A stretch of 64,000 nucleotides of DNA from JAIVGV01 sp036389335 (GCA_036389335.1 DASVQC010000103.1:18972-82971); one strand, 5' to 3'; shown: positions 25,471-36,955, counted from the stretch's first letter. Made by a program: numbers and translations. The notes: generated by a model from the sequence alone, not told the origin.

Positions 25471-25530
25471 TTGACAATCTAGGTAGTCTCCGTCATCATC
25501 CGCGGGTCAGCCTAGACAGTCTAGGTAGCC
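25471..25530 (+). promoter_or_regulatory. Promoter and PadR-type operator of the first PadR-ADOP module
   Basis: TTGACA (25471-25476) and CATCAT (25494-25499), 17 bp apart, form a plausible sigma-70 promoter. Two copies of ACA(A/G)TCTAGGTAG lie 42 bp apart (25474-25488 and 25516-25530), four helical turns. The second overlaps a 13-bp palindrome CTAGACAGTCTAG (25512-25524). The first overlaps the -35 box. This is the expected geometry for PadR autorepression. The remaining DNA between 25244 and 25470 shows nothing I can name. Confidence 0.6.
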
Positions 25531-25544
25531 CGGGGAGTCAACTC

Positions 25545-25877
25545 ATGCCCACGCCCGACACCAAGCTGCTGCAAGGCACGCTCGACATGCTCATCCTCAA
25601 GGCGCTCTCGATGGGGCCGCTGCACGGGTACGGCATCGGTCAGCGGATCGTCCAGATGTCCGGAGACGTGCTGATGGTGGAGGAGGGCTCGCTCTACCCG
25701 GCGCTCTACCGCATCGAGCGGCAGGGCTGGATCGACTCGGAGTGGGGCGTGTCGGAGAACAACCTGCGGGCCAAGTTCTACAAGCTGACCCGGGCGGGCC
25801 GGAGGCAGCTCAAGGTCGAAGAGGAGAACTGGGGGAGGCTGGCGGACGCCGTTTTCAAGGTGATGCGAACCGCGTGA
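25545..25877 (+). CDS. PadR-family regulator, ADOP-paired type (module 1)
   Basis: A 110-residue winged-helix repressor. MPTPDTKLLQGTLDMLILKA opens the PadR helix-turn-helix; GPLHGYGIGQRI, VEEGSLYPALYRIERQGWI and YKLTRAGRRQL are family hallmarks, and the C-terminal helix mediates dimerisation. The ATG at 25545 has GGGGAG 7 nt upstream; the upstream extension to 25464 reads through operator DNA and is rejected. It precedes the permease gene by 13 bp, so the two are co-transcribed. Acidobacterial PadR proteins of this subtype are characteristically paired with ADOP permeases. The inducing signal is unknown. Confidence 0.92.
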   Translation: MPTPDTKLLQGTLDMLILKALSMGPLHGYGIGQRIVQMSGDVLMVEEGSLYPALYRIERQGWIDSEWGVSENNLRAKFYKLTRAGRRQLKVEEENWGRLADAVFKVMRTA

Positions 25878-25890
25878 CGAGGCGAGCGAG

Positions 25891-28530
25891 ATGTACTGGC
25901 TGAGATTTGTCCGTCTGCGACTCCGGGCCCTGCTGCGCAAGGGGCACGTGGAAGAGGAGATGGACGCGGAGCTGCGATTCCACCTCACGATGCGGGCGCA
26001 GGAGAACATGAGGAGCGGCATGACGCCCGAGGGGGCCATGCGCGACGCGCGGCGGCGCTTCGGCAACTTGGAGCGCACCAAGGACGCCGCCCGCGAGATC
26101 ATAGGAGGCGGGGTGCTGGAAACGCTGCTGCAAGACGTCCGTTACGGCGGGCGCGTGATGATCAAAAACCCGGTCTTCACCGCCGCCGCGGTGCTCACGC
26201 TGGCGGCTGGGATCGGGGCCAACACCGCCGTCTTCTCGGTGGTCAACGCCGTCCTGCTCAAAGCCCTGCCCTACCCCAACTCGAACCGGCTCGTGCTCGT
26301 CTCCGGCACGGATCAGGGCTCCGGCCCCGGGCTCAGGACGATTTCCCCAGCCGAGGCGCAGGACTTCTCGGCGCAACTCACGACGCTCGAAGACTTCGCC
26401 GCGACGCAGTCGCAGAGTATTAACCTGACCGGCGGCGGCGCTCAGCCGGAGCGGGTGCGCGGCGCGTTCGTGACGGCCAATTTCTTTGAGGTGCTCAAAC
26501 TCTCGCCCACCGCCGGTCGGACTTTCGCGCGCGGCGAAGACCAGCCGGGGGCCGACCGCGTCGTAGTCGTCAACGAAGGGTTCTGGCGGCGCCGCCTGAA
26601 CTCCGATCCCGAGCTGGCGGGCCGGAAAGTGATCCTCAACGGCGAGCCCTACAGCGTCGTGGGCGTCGTCCCCGGCTCCTTCCGGCATCCGCTGGACGAT
26701 GAAGTCGAAGTCTGGACGACGGTGCAGCGCTTCCCCGGCTACGACGCGCGGCGCGACGCGCGGTTCCTCTTCGGCATCGGCCATCTCAAGCCGGGCGTGA
26801 CGCCGGCGCGGGCACAGGTCGAAGCCGACACCGTCGCCGCGCGGATGGCGCAGGCGTATCCGGACGAGAGCGCCGGGCGCGGCGCGAAGGTGGAACTGTT
26901 GGGAGAGGTGACGGTGAGGAACATCCGCCCCACCCTCATCGCCCTGTTCGCGGCGGTCGGCTGCATTCTGCTGATCGCATGTTCCAACCTCGCCAATTTA
27001 ACGCTGGCGCGCGGCACGGCGTGGCAGAAGGAGTTCGCCTTGCGCTCGGCACTGGGCGCGGGCCGGTGGCGAATCGTGCGGCAGTTGCTCACCGAAACGA
27101 CGCTGCTCGCTTTGCTGGGCGGCGGCCTCGGCCTGCTCCTTACCAAGTGGGGGTTAGACGCGCTGCTCGCGGTCAACCCGGGCGTGCTGCCGCGGGGCGA
27201 AGTGCGGCTCGACACGCCCGTGCTGCTGTTCACGCTCGGCGCGTCCGTGTTGACGGGCTTCCTGTTCGGCCTCACCCCGGCGTGGCAGATCTCGCGCCTC
27301 GACCTTCATACGACACTGAAGGAGGGCGGGCGCTCCGTCGGCGACGGGGCGGGCGCGCTCCGGGCGCGCCACGTTTTCGTCGTCGTGCAGATGGCGCTCG
27401 CGCTCGTGCTGCTGGCCGGGGGGGCGCTCTTCATCAAGAGTTTTTACAGGCTGCTTCAGGTCGACCCCGGCTTCAAGGCCGAAAACCTGCTGACGTTCGA
27501 ATATCGTCTGCCGCGCAACAAGTACGCCGAAAGCTCCGCCCAGTGGGAATTTCATCGCCGGGTCGTCGAGCAACTGAGGGCGGTGCCCGGCGTGGAATCG
27601 GCGGCGCTCATCAGGGGGCTGCCCTTAACCGGCAACAGCGCCTCGGCGCGCATCGTCCTGCCCGACCGCGAGACGCCGCCCAAGGGGCAGGAGCCGCAGG
27701 CTCAGTTCAACACGGCGACGCCTGACTATTTCGCCGCCATGGGCATCCCCACCGTTCGGGGCCGCCTCTTCGGCGACGGCGACCGGCTCGGTACGCCCGT
27801 CGTCTTCGTCATCAATCAGACGATGGCCCGCCGCTTCTGGCCGGGCCAAGACCCCGTCGGCAAGCAGATAAAAATTGTCGGCGACGACGCGCCCGGCACG
27901 GTCGTCGGCGTCGTGGGCGACGCCAAGCAGGATTGGCTCACCGAAGAGCAGCGGCCACAACTCTACAACTGCTACAGCCAGTCTCCGGGATTCTTCGCCA
28001 CCGCCGTCGTCCGCACGAAGGTCGAGCCGATGACGCTCTCACGGGCGGTGCGCGAGGCCGTGTGGAAGGTGGACAAGGATCAGCCCATGTGGAAGATGCG
28101 GACGGTCGAATCGCTGATGGCCTACAACGTCGCCGACAGGCGTTTCCTGATGCTGCTGATGGGCGTCTTCGCGGCCCTCGCCCTGACGATTGCCTCCGTC
28201 GGCCTGTACGGGATCGTGAACTACACGGTCAGCCGGAGGACGCACGAGATCGGCATCCGCATGGCGCTCGGCGCGCGCACCCGCGACGTGCTGATGCTGG
28301 TGATCAAACAAGGGATGAGGCCCGCCGCGACGGGGATAGTCGTCGGGTTAATCGCGTCCGTGGCTTCGGCGCGGTTCATGCAGAGCCTGCTGTTCGGGGT
28401 CAGCGCGACTGATGCTTTAACTTTAACGAGCGTTCCGGCGCTGCTGGTCGGCGTGGCGTTGCTGGCGTGCTACATCCCGGCCCGGCGGGCCGCGAAAGTG
28501 GATCCACTGGTGGCGCTCAGGCAGGAGTGA
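25891..28530 (+). CDS. ADOP permease (acidobacterial duplicated orphan permease), module 1
   Basis: An 879-residue inner-membrane protein. A short N-terminal prefix domain (about 1-70; EEEMDAELRFHL, GMTPEGAMRDARRRFG) is followed by two repeats of a MacB-like periplasmic core plus FtsX-type transmembrane unit. The first transmembrane entry is at about 90 (VFTAAAVLTLAAGIGANTAV), the first FtsX domain at about 350-480 (IACSNLANLTLARG), and the second at about 750-879, ending KVDPLVALRQE. No ABC ATPase is encoded in this window, matching the 'orphan' description. Possible roles are mechanotransmission, efflux or lipoprotein-related transport; none is demonstrated. Confidence 0.92.
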   Translation: MYWLRFVRLRLRALLRKGHVEEEMDAELRFHLTMRAQENMRSGMTPEGAMRDARRRFGNLERTKDAAREIIGGGVLETLLQDVRYGGRVMIKNPVFTAAAVLTLAAGIGANTAVFSVVNAVLLKALPYPNSNRLVLVSGTDQGSGPGLRTISPAEAQDFSAQLTTLEDFAATQSQSINLTGGGAQPERVRGAFVTANFFEVLKLSPTAGRTFARGEDQPGADRVVVVNEGFWRRRLNSDPELAGRKVILNGEPYSVVGVVPGSFRHPLDDEVEVWTTVQRFPGYDARRDARFLFGIGHLKPGVTPARAQVEADTVAARMAQAYPDESAGRGAKVELLGEVTVRNIRPTLIALFAAVGCILLIACSNLANLTLARGTAWQKEFALRSALGAGRWRIVRQLLTETTLLALLGGGLGLLLTKWGLDALLAVNPGVLPRGEVRLDTPVLLFTLGASVLTGFLFGLTPAWQISRLDLHTTLKEGGRSVGDGAGALRARHVFVVVQMALALVLLAGGALFIKSFYRLLQVDPGFKAENLLTFEYRLPRNKYAESSAQWEFHRRVVEQLRAVPGVESAALIRGLPLTGNSASARIVLPDRETPPKGQEPQAQFNTATPDYFAAMGIPTVRGRLFGDGDRLGTPVVFVINQTMARRFWPGQDPVGKQIKIVGDDAPGTVVGVVGDAKQDWLTEEQRPQLYNCYSQSPGFFATAVVRTKVEPMTLSRAVREAVWKVDKDQPMWKMRTVESLMAYNVADRRFLMLLMGVFAALALTIASVGLYGIVNYTVSRRTHEIGIRMALGARTRDVLMLVIKQGMRPAATGIVVGLIASVASARFMQSLLFGVSATDALTLTSVPALLVGVALLACYIPARRAAKVDPLVALRQE

Positions 28531-28536
28531 AATTTC

Positions 28537-28561
28537 GCCCCCGGCTGATCCAGCCGGGGGC
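28537..28561. terminator. Bidirectional hairpin between convergent ADOP genes
   Basis: GCCCCCGGCT (28537-28546) and AGCCGGGGGC (28552-28561) form a perfect 10-bp stem with loop GATCC, 7 bp past the stop of module 1 and about 30 bp past the stop of module 2 on the other strand. There is no T-tract, but the position between two converging genes makes a shared terminator likely. Confidence 0.6.
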
Positions 28562-28591
28562 GCGCGTAGTCCGTGCTCAGTGCCGCCCGCC

Positions 28592-31228
<2,637 letters not shown>

Positions 31229-31242
31229 CGCAATCCCCCTCC

Positions 31243-31575
31243 TTACGCGTCCCTCAGGACGGCCTCGACCGCGCCCGCAAACCGCGCCCACGTCTGTCGC
31301 TCCTCGTCGAGCCGCCTGCGCCCGGCGGCGCTCAGCCGGTAGAACTTCGCCCGCCGGTTGTTGGCCGACTCGCCCCACTCGGAGGAGATCAGCCCGCGCC
31401 CCTCAAGCCGGTGCAGCGCCGGGTAGAGCGCGCCCGGCGTGACGCTCAGGACCTCGCCCGAGGCGAGCTTGAGGCGCTGCATCACGTCCCAGCCGTTGAG
31501 CGGCCCCGCGCGCAGCAGCCGCAGGACTAGGAGTTCAAGCGTCCCTTGTAAAAGGTCTGTCTTCTGCTTCCCCAT
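31243..31575 (-). CDS. PadR-family regulator, ADOP-paired type (module 2)
   Basis: A 110-residue PadR repressor (MGKQKTDLLQGTLELLVLRL, VTPGALYPALHRLEGRGLI, FYRLSAAGRRRL). The ATG at 31575 follows a GAGGGGG ribosome site; the frame open to 31620 would run into the promoter core and is rejected. The gene is transcribed from the promoter at 31594-31642, which carries an inverted repeat suited to autorepression, and it leads directly into the module 2 permease. Confidence 0.92.
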   Translation of the reverse strand: MGKQKTDLLQGTLELLVLRLLRAGPLNGWDVMQRLKLASGEVLSVTPGALYPALHRLEGRGLISSEWGESANNRRAKFYRLSAAGRRRLDEERQTWARFAGAVEAVLRDA

Positions 31576-31593
31576 GCCCCCTCCTCTATACAT

Positions 31594-31642
31594 GCGATAG
31601 GAGAGAGAGGATACAGGCACACCTATCGCGTGTCAATAGGAG
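31594..31642 (-). promoter_or_regulatory. Promoter with embedded PadR operator, module 2
   Basis: On the minus strand TTGACA (31631-31636) and TATCCT (31608-31613) are separated by exactly 17 bp. A perfect 8-bp inverted repeat, GCGATAGG (31594-31601) and CCTATCGC (31622-31629), places one half in the spacer and one at the start point. The -35 box is embedded in CTCCTATTG, a word also found at the module 3 promoter. Confidence 0.7.
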
Positions 31643-31824
31643 AGGGCCACGCACGCGGCGTGGGGGCGTGGGGGGCGTTTTGGCGGGTGGCGTTAGGGGG
31701 CTGACGGGCGTGCCGCGCGATCAGTCGGGCCTGCGACCGAACGTATGAATCATCATCACGCGGAGAGTTACAGGTGACGAGGCAATACGGGAGGAGTCGG
31801 ACGACGGAGCTTACGTCAATCACG

Positions 31825-31847
31825 CTCACATTTATTGGAAATGTGAG
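31825..31847 (-). terminator. Hairpin downstream of module 3 ADOP
   Basis: CTCACATTT (31825-31833) and AAATGTGAG (31839-31847) form a perfect 9-bp stem with a 5-nt loop, 26 bp past the stop of the module 3 permease. It is the natural candidate for its terminator, although no strong T-run follows on that strand. Confidence 0.5.
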
Positions 31848-31873
31848 TTAATAATTCTTATGGCGACACGACT

Positions 31874-34534
31874 TCAGTCGTACCTGAGCGCGATCATCGG
31901 GTCGACCTTGGCGGCCCGCCGCGCGGGGATGAGGCAGGCGATGAGCGCGACCGCGGAGAGCAGTGTCGTGATGGCGGCGAAGGTCAAGGGGTCGGTCACG
32001 GTCACGCCGAACAGCAACGAGGTGATGAAGCGTGTGAGCGCGAACGAGGCCGCGAGGCCGCAGGTGACGCCGAACGCGGTCAGGAGCATCCCGCGCCCGA
32101 CGATCAGCCTGAGGATGTCCGAGCGCCGGGCCCCGAGCGCCATCCGGATGCCAAGCTCGTGCGTGCGCTGGCGAACCGAGTAAGACGTCACGCCGTACAC
32201 CCCGACCGCGGCGAGGGTGAGTGCCAGGCAGGCGAAGAAGGAGAGGAGCGCCGTCGTGAAGCGCGTTTGAGAGATCGAAGCCGCGACGATCTGCTTCATC
32301 GTCTGAACTTCGTAGACAGGAAGGTCCTTGTCCGCCGACCAAATCTCGCCCCTGATCGCACCGACGAGCCCGCGCGGATCGGACGCGGCCCGTACGACCA
32401 AGATCATGGCCCCCCGTGGCGGCCCCAGACCGAACGGCACCTCGGCGTGGGGGAAATACATCTCCGGCTTTGTCTCCGCGCCCGGCCCGTGATTCTTCAC
32501 GTCGGCCACGACGCCCACGACCGGGAGCCAAGGGGACTCCGGCGTCAGTCTGAGCCGCTTGGTCGTCGGCACTTCACCGGGCCAGAGCTTGCGGGCCATC
32601 GTCTGGTTTACGATAACAGCCGCCGGCGACTGCCCGCCCTCCGCCTCGGTGAAAGGCCGGCCCTGCAGCAGCGGGATGTTCATCGCCCGGAAGTAATCGG
32701 GACTGATCGTGTGGAAGTCGGCGATGTCGCTCCCGGGTTCGAGCTTGAGGCCGTCGGCCTCGAAGGAGGCGGTCGGCACGACCTCACTCAGGGGTAGCTG
32801 ACTCGTCGCGGCGGCTGACTCCACCCCCGGGAGGCCCTTGAGCCGCCCTAGCAGTTCCCGGTAGAAGGCCGCCACGCGTCGACCCTCCGCGTACTTCGGC
32901 TGCGGCAGGGAGAGCCGCACGGTGATGACGTTCTCAGGGTCGAAGCCGAGCCGCACTTGCCGCAGGTGTGCGAAACTCCTCACCATCAGCCCCGATCCCG
33001 TGAGCAGCACGACCGAGAGTGCGATTTCCGAGACGACCAGCAGACTCCGCGTGCGGCCATTCCCTGCCGCCCCCTCGCCGCCGCGCGCGCCTTCTTTCAG
33101 AGCCTTATTTAAGTCGACCTTTGACGCCTGTAGCGCCGGGGCCAGCCCGAATAATATTCCGGTCAACAAAGAGGTGAGCGTCGTGAAAGTCAGGACCCAC
33201 AAGTCGACTTTAACTTCACTCATGCGCGGGAGGTTGAGGGGGCTCACCGCGACAAGTACCCGGACGCCCCACAGCGCCATGAGTAGCCCTAACGCGCCCC
33301 CCAGTACAAAGAGGAGCAGACTTTCGGTGAGCAGTTGCCGGACGATGCGCGCGCGGGAGGCGCCGAAAGCGGCCCTCGTGGCGAACTCTTTCTTCCGCGC
33401 CGCCGCGCGGGCCAGTGAAAGATTGGCGACGTTCGCGCACGCGATGAGGAGCATGAAGACGACGCCGCCGAGAAGTACGAGCAGGGCCGGTCGGACATCG
33501 CCCACGACGTGTTCGCGCAGCGGGGCGATGCCCACGACCGGTTTCGCGCCGTTCTTATAATACTCGGGATACTTTTGTGCGATCAGGCCGGCGCTCACCG
33601 CCGTCTCGGCTTTCGCCTGTTCAAGCGTGACCCCCTGACGGAGGTGCGCGATCACTTCCAGATAGCGAGTCCCCAAATCGGTGCTGGAAGGTTCCAGGGC
33701 CAGCGGGACCCACATCTCCACGTCATCAGCCGGGAACTTAAAGTCGGGGGGCATGATGCCGACCACCGTCCGACTTCTGCCGTTGAGAGTGATCGCCTTG
33801 CCGACGAGAGCGGGGTCGGCGCCGAAGCGCCGCCGCCACAGGCTATAACTCAGGACGGCCACCAAGTGATGCCCGATACGATCCTCGTCCGCGGAGAAAG
33901 GGCGACCCAGGAGGGGCGGGGTGCCGAGCACGGTGAAGAGGTCCGCCGATGCCCAAGCCGCGGTAATCCGTTCAGGTTCCCCCGCCCCGGTGAGATTTAT
34001 CGCGCCCGTGGCGAACGCCGAGGTGTGATCGAAACTCCTGCTTAGACTCCGGTATTCGAGATATTCCGGCTCCGAAAGGGACAGTTTGTTCGTCCCGCCG
34101 GAGGCGGGGGTGAGCCACAGTCTGAGAATCCGCTCCGAGTCTTTATACGGGAGCGGGCGCAAAAGCACCGCGTCAACGACGCTGAAGATGGCGGTGTTCG
34201 CTCCGATGCCTAAGCCGAGCGTGAGGACGGCGGTTAAAGTGAAGCCCGGTTTCTTCCACAGCATACGCGCGCAATAGCGCACGTCCTGCCAAAGGTCTTC
34301 GAGCATCGGGAGCCCCCTTCGCCTGCGGCAATCCTCCCTCGTCTGCATGATGCCGCCGAGCTTGACGAGTGCCTGCCGGCGTGCCTCCCGCGCGCTCATC
34401 CCGGCCCGCACGTTGTCCTCTATGTGCATCTGGAGATGGCTCTCCAACTCTTCCGCCAGTTCCCCGTCGGGCGCTTCACGGCGGAAGAGGCCGGCCAAGC
34501 GCACGGCGAGCGAGCGTAATTGCCCGACGCGCAT
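31874..34534 (-). CDS. ADOP permease, module 3
   Basis: An 886-residue member of the same family: prefix domain (MRVGQLRSLAVRLAGLF, EELESHLQMHIEDN), first membrane segment KPGFTLTAVLTLGLGIGANT, first FtsX unit (IACANVANLSLARAAARKKE), second FtsX unit (HELGIRMALGARRSD), end KVDPMIALRYD. Its ATG (34534-34532) overlaps the TGA of the PadR gene (TGATG), so the two are translationally coupled. The reading frame stays open to 34591 inside the PadR gene; that extension is rejected. Confidence 0.92.
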   Translation of the reverse strand: MRVGQLRSLAVRLAGLFRREAPDGELAEELESHLQMHIEDNVRAGMSAREARRQALVKLGGIMQTREDCRRRRGLPMLEDLWQDVRYCARMLWKKPGFTLTAVLTLGLGIGANTAIFSVVDAVLLRPLPYKDSERILRLWLTPASGGTNKLSLSEPEYLEYRSLSRSFDHTSAFATGAINLTGAGEPERITAAWASADLFTVLGTPPLLGRPFSADEDRIGHHLVAVLSYSLWRRRFGADPALVGKAITLNGRSRTVVGIMPPDFKFPADDVEMWVPLALEPSSTDLGTRYLEVIAHLRQGVTLEQAKAETAVSAGLIAQKYPEYYKNGAKPVVGIAPLREHVVGDVRPALLVLLGGVVFMLLIACANVANLSLARAAARKKEFATRAAFGASRARIVRQLLTESLLLFVLGGALGLLMALWGVRVLVAVSPLNLPRMSEVKVDLWVLTFTTLTSLLTGILFGLAPALQASKVDLNKALKEGARGGEGAAGNGRTRSLLVVSEIALSVVLLTGSGLMVRSFAHLRQVRLGFDPENVITVRLSLPQPKYAEGRRVAAFYRELLGRLKGLPGVESAAATSQLPLSEVVPTASFEADGLKLEPGSDIADFHTISPDYFRAMNIPLLQGRPFTEAEGGQSPAAVIVNQTMARKLWPGEVPTTKRLRLTPESPWLPVVGVVADVKNHGPGAETKPEMYFPHAEVPFGLGPPRGAMILVVRAASDPRGLVGAIRGEIWSADKDLPVYEVQTMKQIVAASISQTRFTTALLSFFACLALTLAAVGVYGVTSYSVRQRTHELGIRMALGARRSDILRLIVGRGMLLTAFGVTCGLAASFALTRFITSLLFGVTVTDPLTFAAITTLLSAVALIACLIPARRAAKVDPMIALRYD

Positions 34535-34875
34535 CACGACTCCTCCGCCGGGGCGAAGAACCGCGCCAGGATGGCCGTCGTCCGCTCCCACTCGCGGGCT
34601 TCCTCAGCTAGCCGCTTCCGGCCCGCGCGCGTCAACTTGTAATACTTGGCTTTGCGGTTGTTGTCGGAGAGCCCCCACTCGGCGGAGACGTAGCCCTCCT
34701 GTTCGAGCTTCAGGAGCGCCGGGTAGAGAGTCCCGTAGTTGATCACGAAGGCGTCGCCGCTCGTCTGCTCGATGCGACGGGCGACGCCGTAGCCGTGCAG
34801 CGGGCCCATGGCCTCAAGCGTCTTCATGATCATCAGGGCGAGCGTGCCCTGCGGGATGTCGGACTTATCGACCAC
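34534..34875 (-). CDS. PadR-family regulator, ADOP-paired type (module 3)
   Basis: A 113-residue PadR repressor (VDKSDIPQGTLALMIMKTL, NYGTLYPALLKLEQEGYV, YYKLTRAGRKRL). A GTG start at 34875 is chosen because AGGAGG sits 7 nt upstream; the longer frame to 34914 would read through the ribosome site and operator. It overlaps the permease start by one base. Confidence 0.9.
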   Translation of the reverse strand: MVDKSDIPQGTLALMIMKTLEAMGPLHGYGVARRIEQTSGDAFVINYGTLYPALLKLEQEGYVSAEWGLSDNNRKAKYYKLTRAGRKRLAEEAREWERTTAILARFFAPAEES

Positions 34876-34883
34876 AGCGAGCC

Positions 34884-34939
34884 CTCCTATTGGCGTCGCA
34901 TAGGAGTATCGCACAAGTCGTATGGGATAGCAATAGGAG
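34884..34939 (-). promoter_or_regulatory. Promoter and operator, module 3 PadR-ADOP
   Basis: On the minus strand TTGCTA (34928-34933) and GATACT (34905-34910) are 17 bp apart. CTCCTAT (34884-34890) and ATAGGAG (34900-34906) form an inverted repeat with a 9-bp spacer, straddling the -10 edge and the ribosome site. CAATAGGAG (34931-34939) covers the -35 box, the same word as at 31634-31642 in module 2. Confidence 0.6.
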
Positions 34940-35389
34940 AAGAGTTTGGGTGCTCAAGCGACCGCCCGCCCGCTGCGCGCAGGACTGGCGCTGAATTGCA
35001 TAATGCTTTCACTGAGGGTATGAAAATGAGGGGAGAGCCACACGTCCGATAATGCCGGACAAGCCCGCGCCTTCGGCCCGACTCAAAGTTCGTGCATGGA
35101 CTGAATCACGCAACGATGATGCACTTTGACGAGTGTGGCGAGGCTCGCCGCATCCTCACTCATAAGAGCATCAGACCATCGCTTTCTGCGACCCAAGGCT
35201 CTGATAAAATTATCGGACTCGTCTCTAGCTCTTGCTCGGCACGCCGCAGTTCAAGCGTTTTCACCCCGATGTTTATAGGGCATCGCCGCCTCAGCGATGC
35301 CCTATCAGGATGCCGCTCATTTACGCCTGAATCTTTTAGGATGGTGGCCGGCTCGAAGTGGGGCTGCTCGAACGGAGACTTAGGGGGCG
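34940..35389. other. 450-bp gene-free gap with a 12-bp perfect hairpin
   Basis: I see no convincing gene here; short frames lack ribosome sites and normal codon use, and the stretch is less G/C-rich than its surroundings. It holds a perfect 12-bp stem, ATAGGGCATCGC (35275-35286) with GCGATGCCCTAT (35294-35305), loop 7 nt, lying about 85 bp past the stop of the propeller gene (35390) on its strand. It could be that gene's terminator without a T-run, or a REP-like palindrome. A weaker stem is at about 35045-35061. Confidence 0.55.
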
Positions 35390-36955
35390 TTATTTGCCAA
35401 AACTATAAAGCGCGCTGCGAGTCCTGATGTAAATCCGCCCGTCCGCAATCGCCGGTGTCGCGAAGACCTCGTCGTCCAACTCGTTCACCGCGAGCACCTG
35501 CCAGTCGCCGGCGGCCTTCAACACGGACACCTGACCTCCTTGGCCGATCAGAAACACCTTGCCGTCGGCGGCCACCGGGGACGCGAAGTACTTATCAATA
35601 GCGCCGCGCAGGCGGCCCTGCTTGATCACGTCCCCGGTCGCCGGATCAAACGAGAGCAGAATCCCGCTGTCGTTGACCATGTAGAGGACGCCTTTGTAGA
35701 GGAGCGTGGAAGGAACCTGCGGCACCGGCCTCTGGTAGCGCCAACGAATCGCCGTCGCCGTTTGATCGCCCTCCCCCCCCAGTCTGATGGCGAGCAGGCC
35801 ATTCTCCGACGCCATCATGCCGCGGAACACTTCCCAATCCTTCGCGTTCAACTTCTCGTCGCGGTCGGTGTCGAACGCCTCGAAGGCGTCTTTCAACATC
35901 CTGTCCATCTTCTCCGCGCCGGATATCTCCGACTTCGCGATCAGCCCGTCGTTATTCTTATCGTATCTCTTCAACGCCTCTTCGAGGGGGATCGTGCCGA
36001 TCTGCTCTCCGGGTTGATTCTGCGGGAAGCCCCAGCCGTTGATGTAGACGTATTCGCCGTCGCTGCTGGCAATCGATTTCATCTCGCACGCCAGGCCGCG
36101 CACCCACCACACTCTTTTGCCGTCCGCGACCGAGTAAGCCGAGAGCTGGAACGACTCGGGAATAACGATCTGCTTCGGGCCCCGCTTCGGTTGGAAAATA
36201 ATCGGCGTCGAGTAGCCCGAGATGACCGCGGGCCGATCCACCTTCCAACGCACGCGCCCGCTCGTTTTATCGACCGCGATCAGGTATGAGCTGGGGCTGT
36301 CTTGATCGACGGGCAGGATCACCTTGTCGTCGACGAGGATGGGGGACGCCCCGAATCCGTAGAACATATTGAACGGCCCGAGCGGGAGCCGCCAACGCTC
36401 CCTGCCGCCGCCGTCGTAGGAAACCAGCCCGAACTCCTGAAAGAAGACGTAGACATTCGCGCCGTCCGTGACGGGGCTCGGCGAGGCGGGGTTATTGACG
36501 TTCTGCAAACGGCCCTCGCGCGTGCGCGGCACTTCGCGCTGCCACAGGAGCTTCCCCGTCTGCCGGTCGAGACAGATAACCAAGAGCTTATGATTCTTCT
36601 CGCGGGCGTTCCCCTGCGCGCCGCCCGCCGACGGCTGGCCGCCGACTGGCGTTTCCTTGACGTAGGCGGTGACGAACAGTCGATCTCGCGTCAGCACCGG
36701 CGAAGAGTGGCCGGGCGGCAGCGGCGTCTTCCAGACCACGTTCTTCCCGGGGCCGAACTCTTCCGGAAGCCCGGTCGAGGCGGAAACGCCGCTCCCGTTC
36801 GGCCCGCGAAACTGCGGCCAGTCTTCGGCGACCGCGCCCCCCGCGGCGAACACGGCGATCAGCGGCACGATCAGTGAAGTCGTCAGGAGGCTCCTGACAG
36901 TCAACGCTTTCCTGCGCGAGTAGGTCTTGGGAGTGCGAAAAGGTTTGTTTAGCAC
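35390..36955 (-). CDS. Tat-exported PQQ-type beta-propeller protein with EF-hand insert
   Basis: A 521-residue periplasmic protein. Starting at the GTG at 36955 (AGGA 8 nt upstream), the N-terminus carries a twin-arginine signal YSRRKALTVRSLLTT with a hydrophobic core; a TTG at 36904 would remove the twin arginines. The mature part begins EDWPQFRGPNGSGVS, the usual opening of PQQ-binding-like eight-blade propellers, with blade motifs such as GKLLWQREVP and GRVRWKVDRP. A pair of EF-hand loops (DKNNDGLIAKSE and DTDRDEKLNAKDW) is inserted between blades, implying calcium binding. No PQQ-dehydrogenase catalytic Asp/Asn set was recognised, so it is more likely a scaffold or BamB-like protein than a dehydrogenase. 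Confidence 0.85.
   Translation of the reverse strand: MLNKPFRTPKTYSRRKALTVRSLLTTSLIVPLIAVFAAGGAVAEDWPQFRGPNGSGVSASTGLPEEFGPGKNVVWKTPLPPGHSSPVLTRDRLFVTAYVKETPVGGQPSAGGAQGNAREKNHKLLVICLDRQTGKLLWQREVPRTREGRLQNVNNPASPSPVTDGANVYVFFQEFGLVSYDGGGRERWRLPLGPFNMFYGFGASPILVDDKVILPVDQDSPSSYLIAVDKTSGRVRWKVDRPAVISGYSTPIIFQPKRGPKQIVIPESFQLSAYSVADGKRVWWVRGLACEMKSIASSDGEYVYINGWGFPQNQPGEQIGTIPLEEALKRYDKNNDGLIAKSEISGAEKMDRMLKDAFEAFDTDRDEKLNAKDWEVFRGMMASENGLLAIRLGGEGDQTATAIRWRYQRPVPQVPSTLLYKGVLYMVNDSGILLSFDPATGDVIKQGRLRGAIDKYFASPVAADGKVFLIGQGGQVSVLKAAGDWQVLAVNELDDEVFATPAIADGRIYIRTRSALYSFGK

Noticed and set aside
35390..36955. PQQ-dependent alcohol dehydrogenase
   Set aside because: Only generic propeller motifs are seen. 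The catalytic Asp, the disulfide pair and a cytochrome domain were not found.
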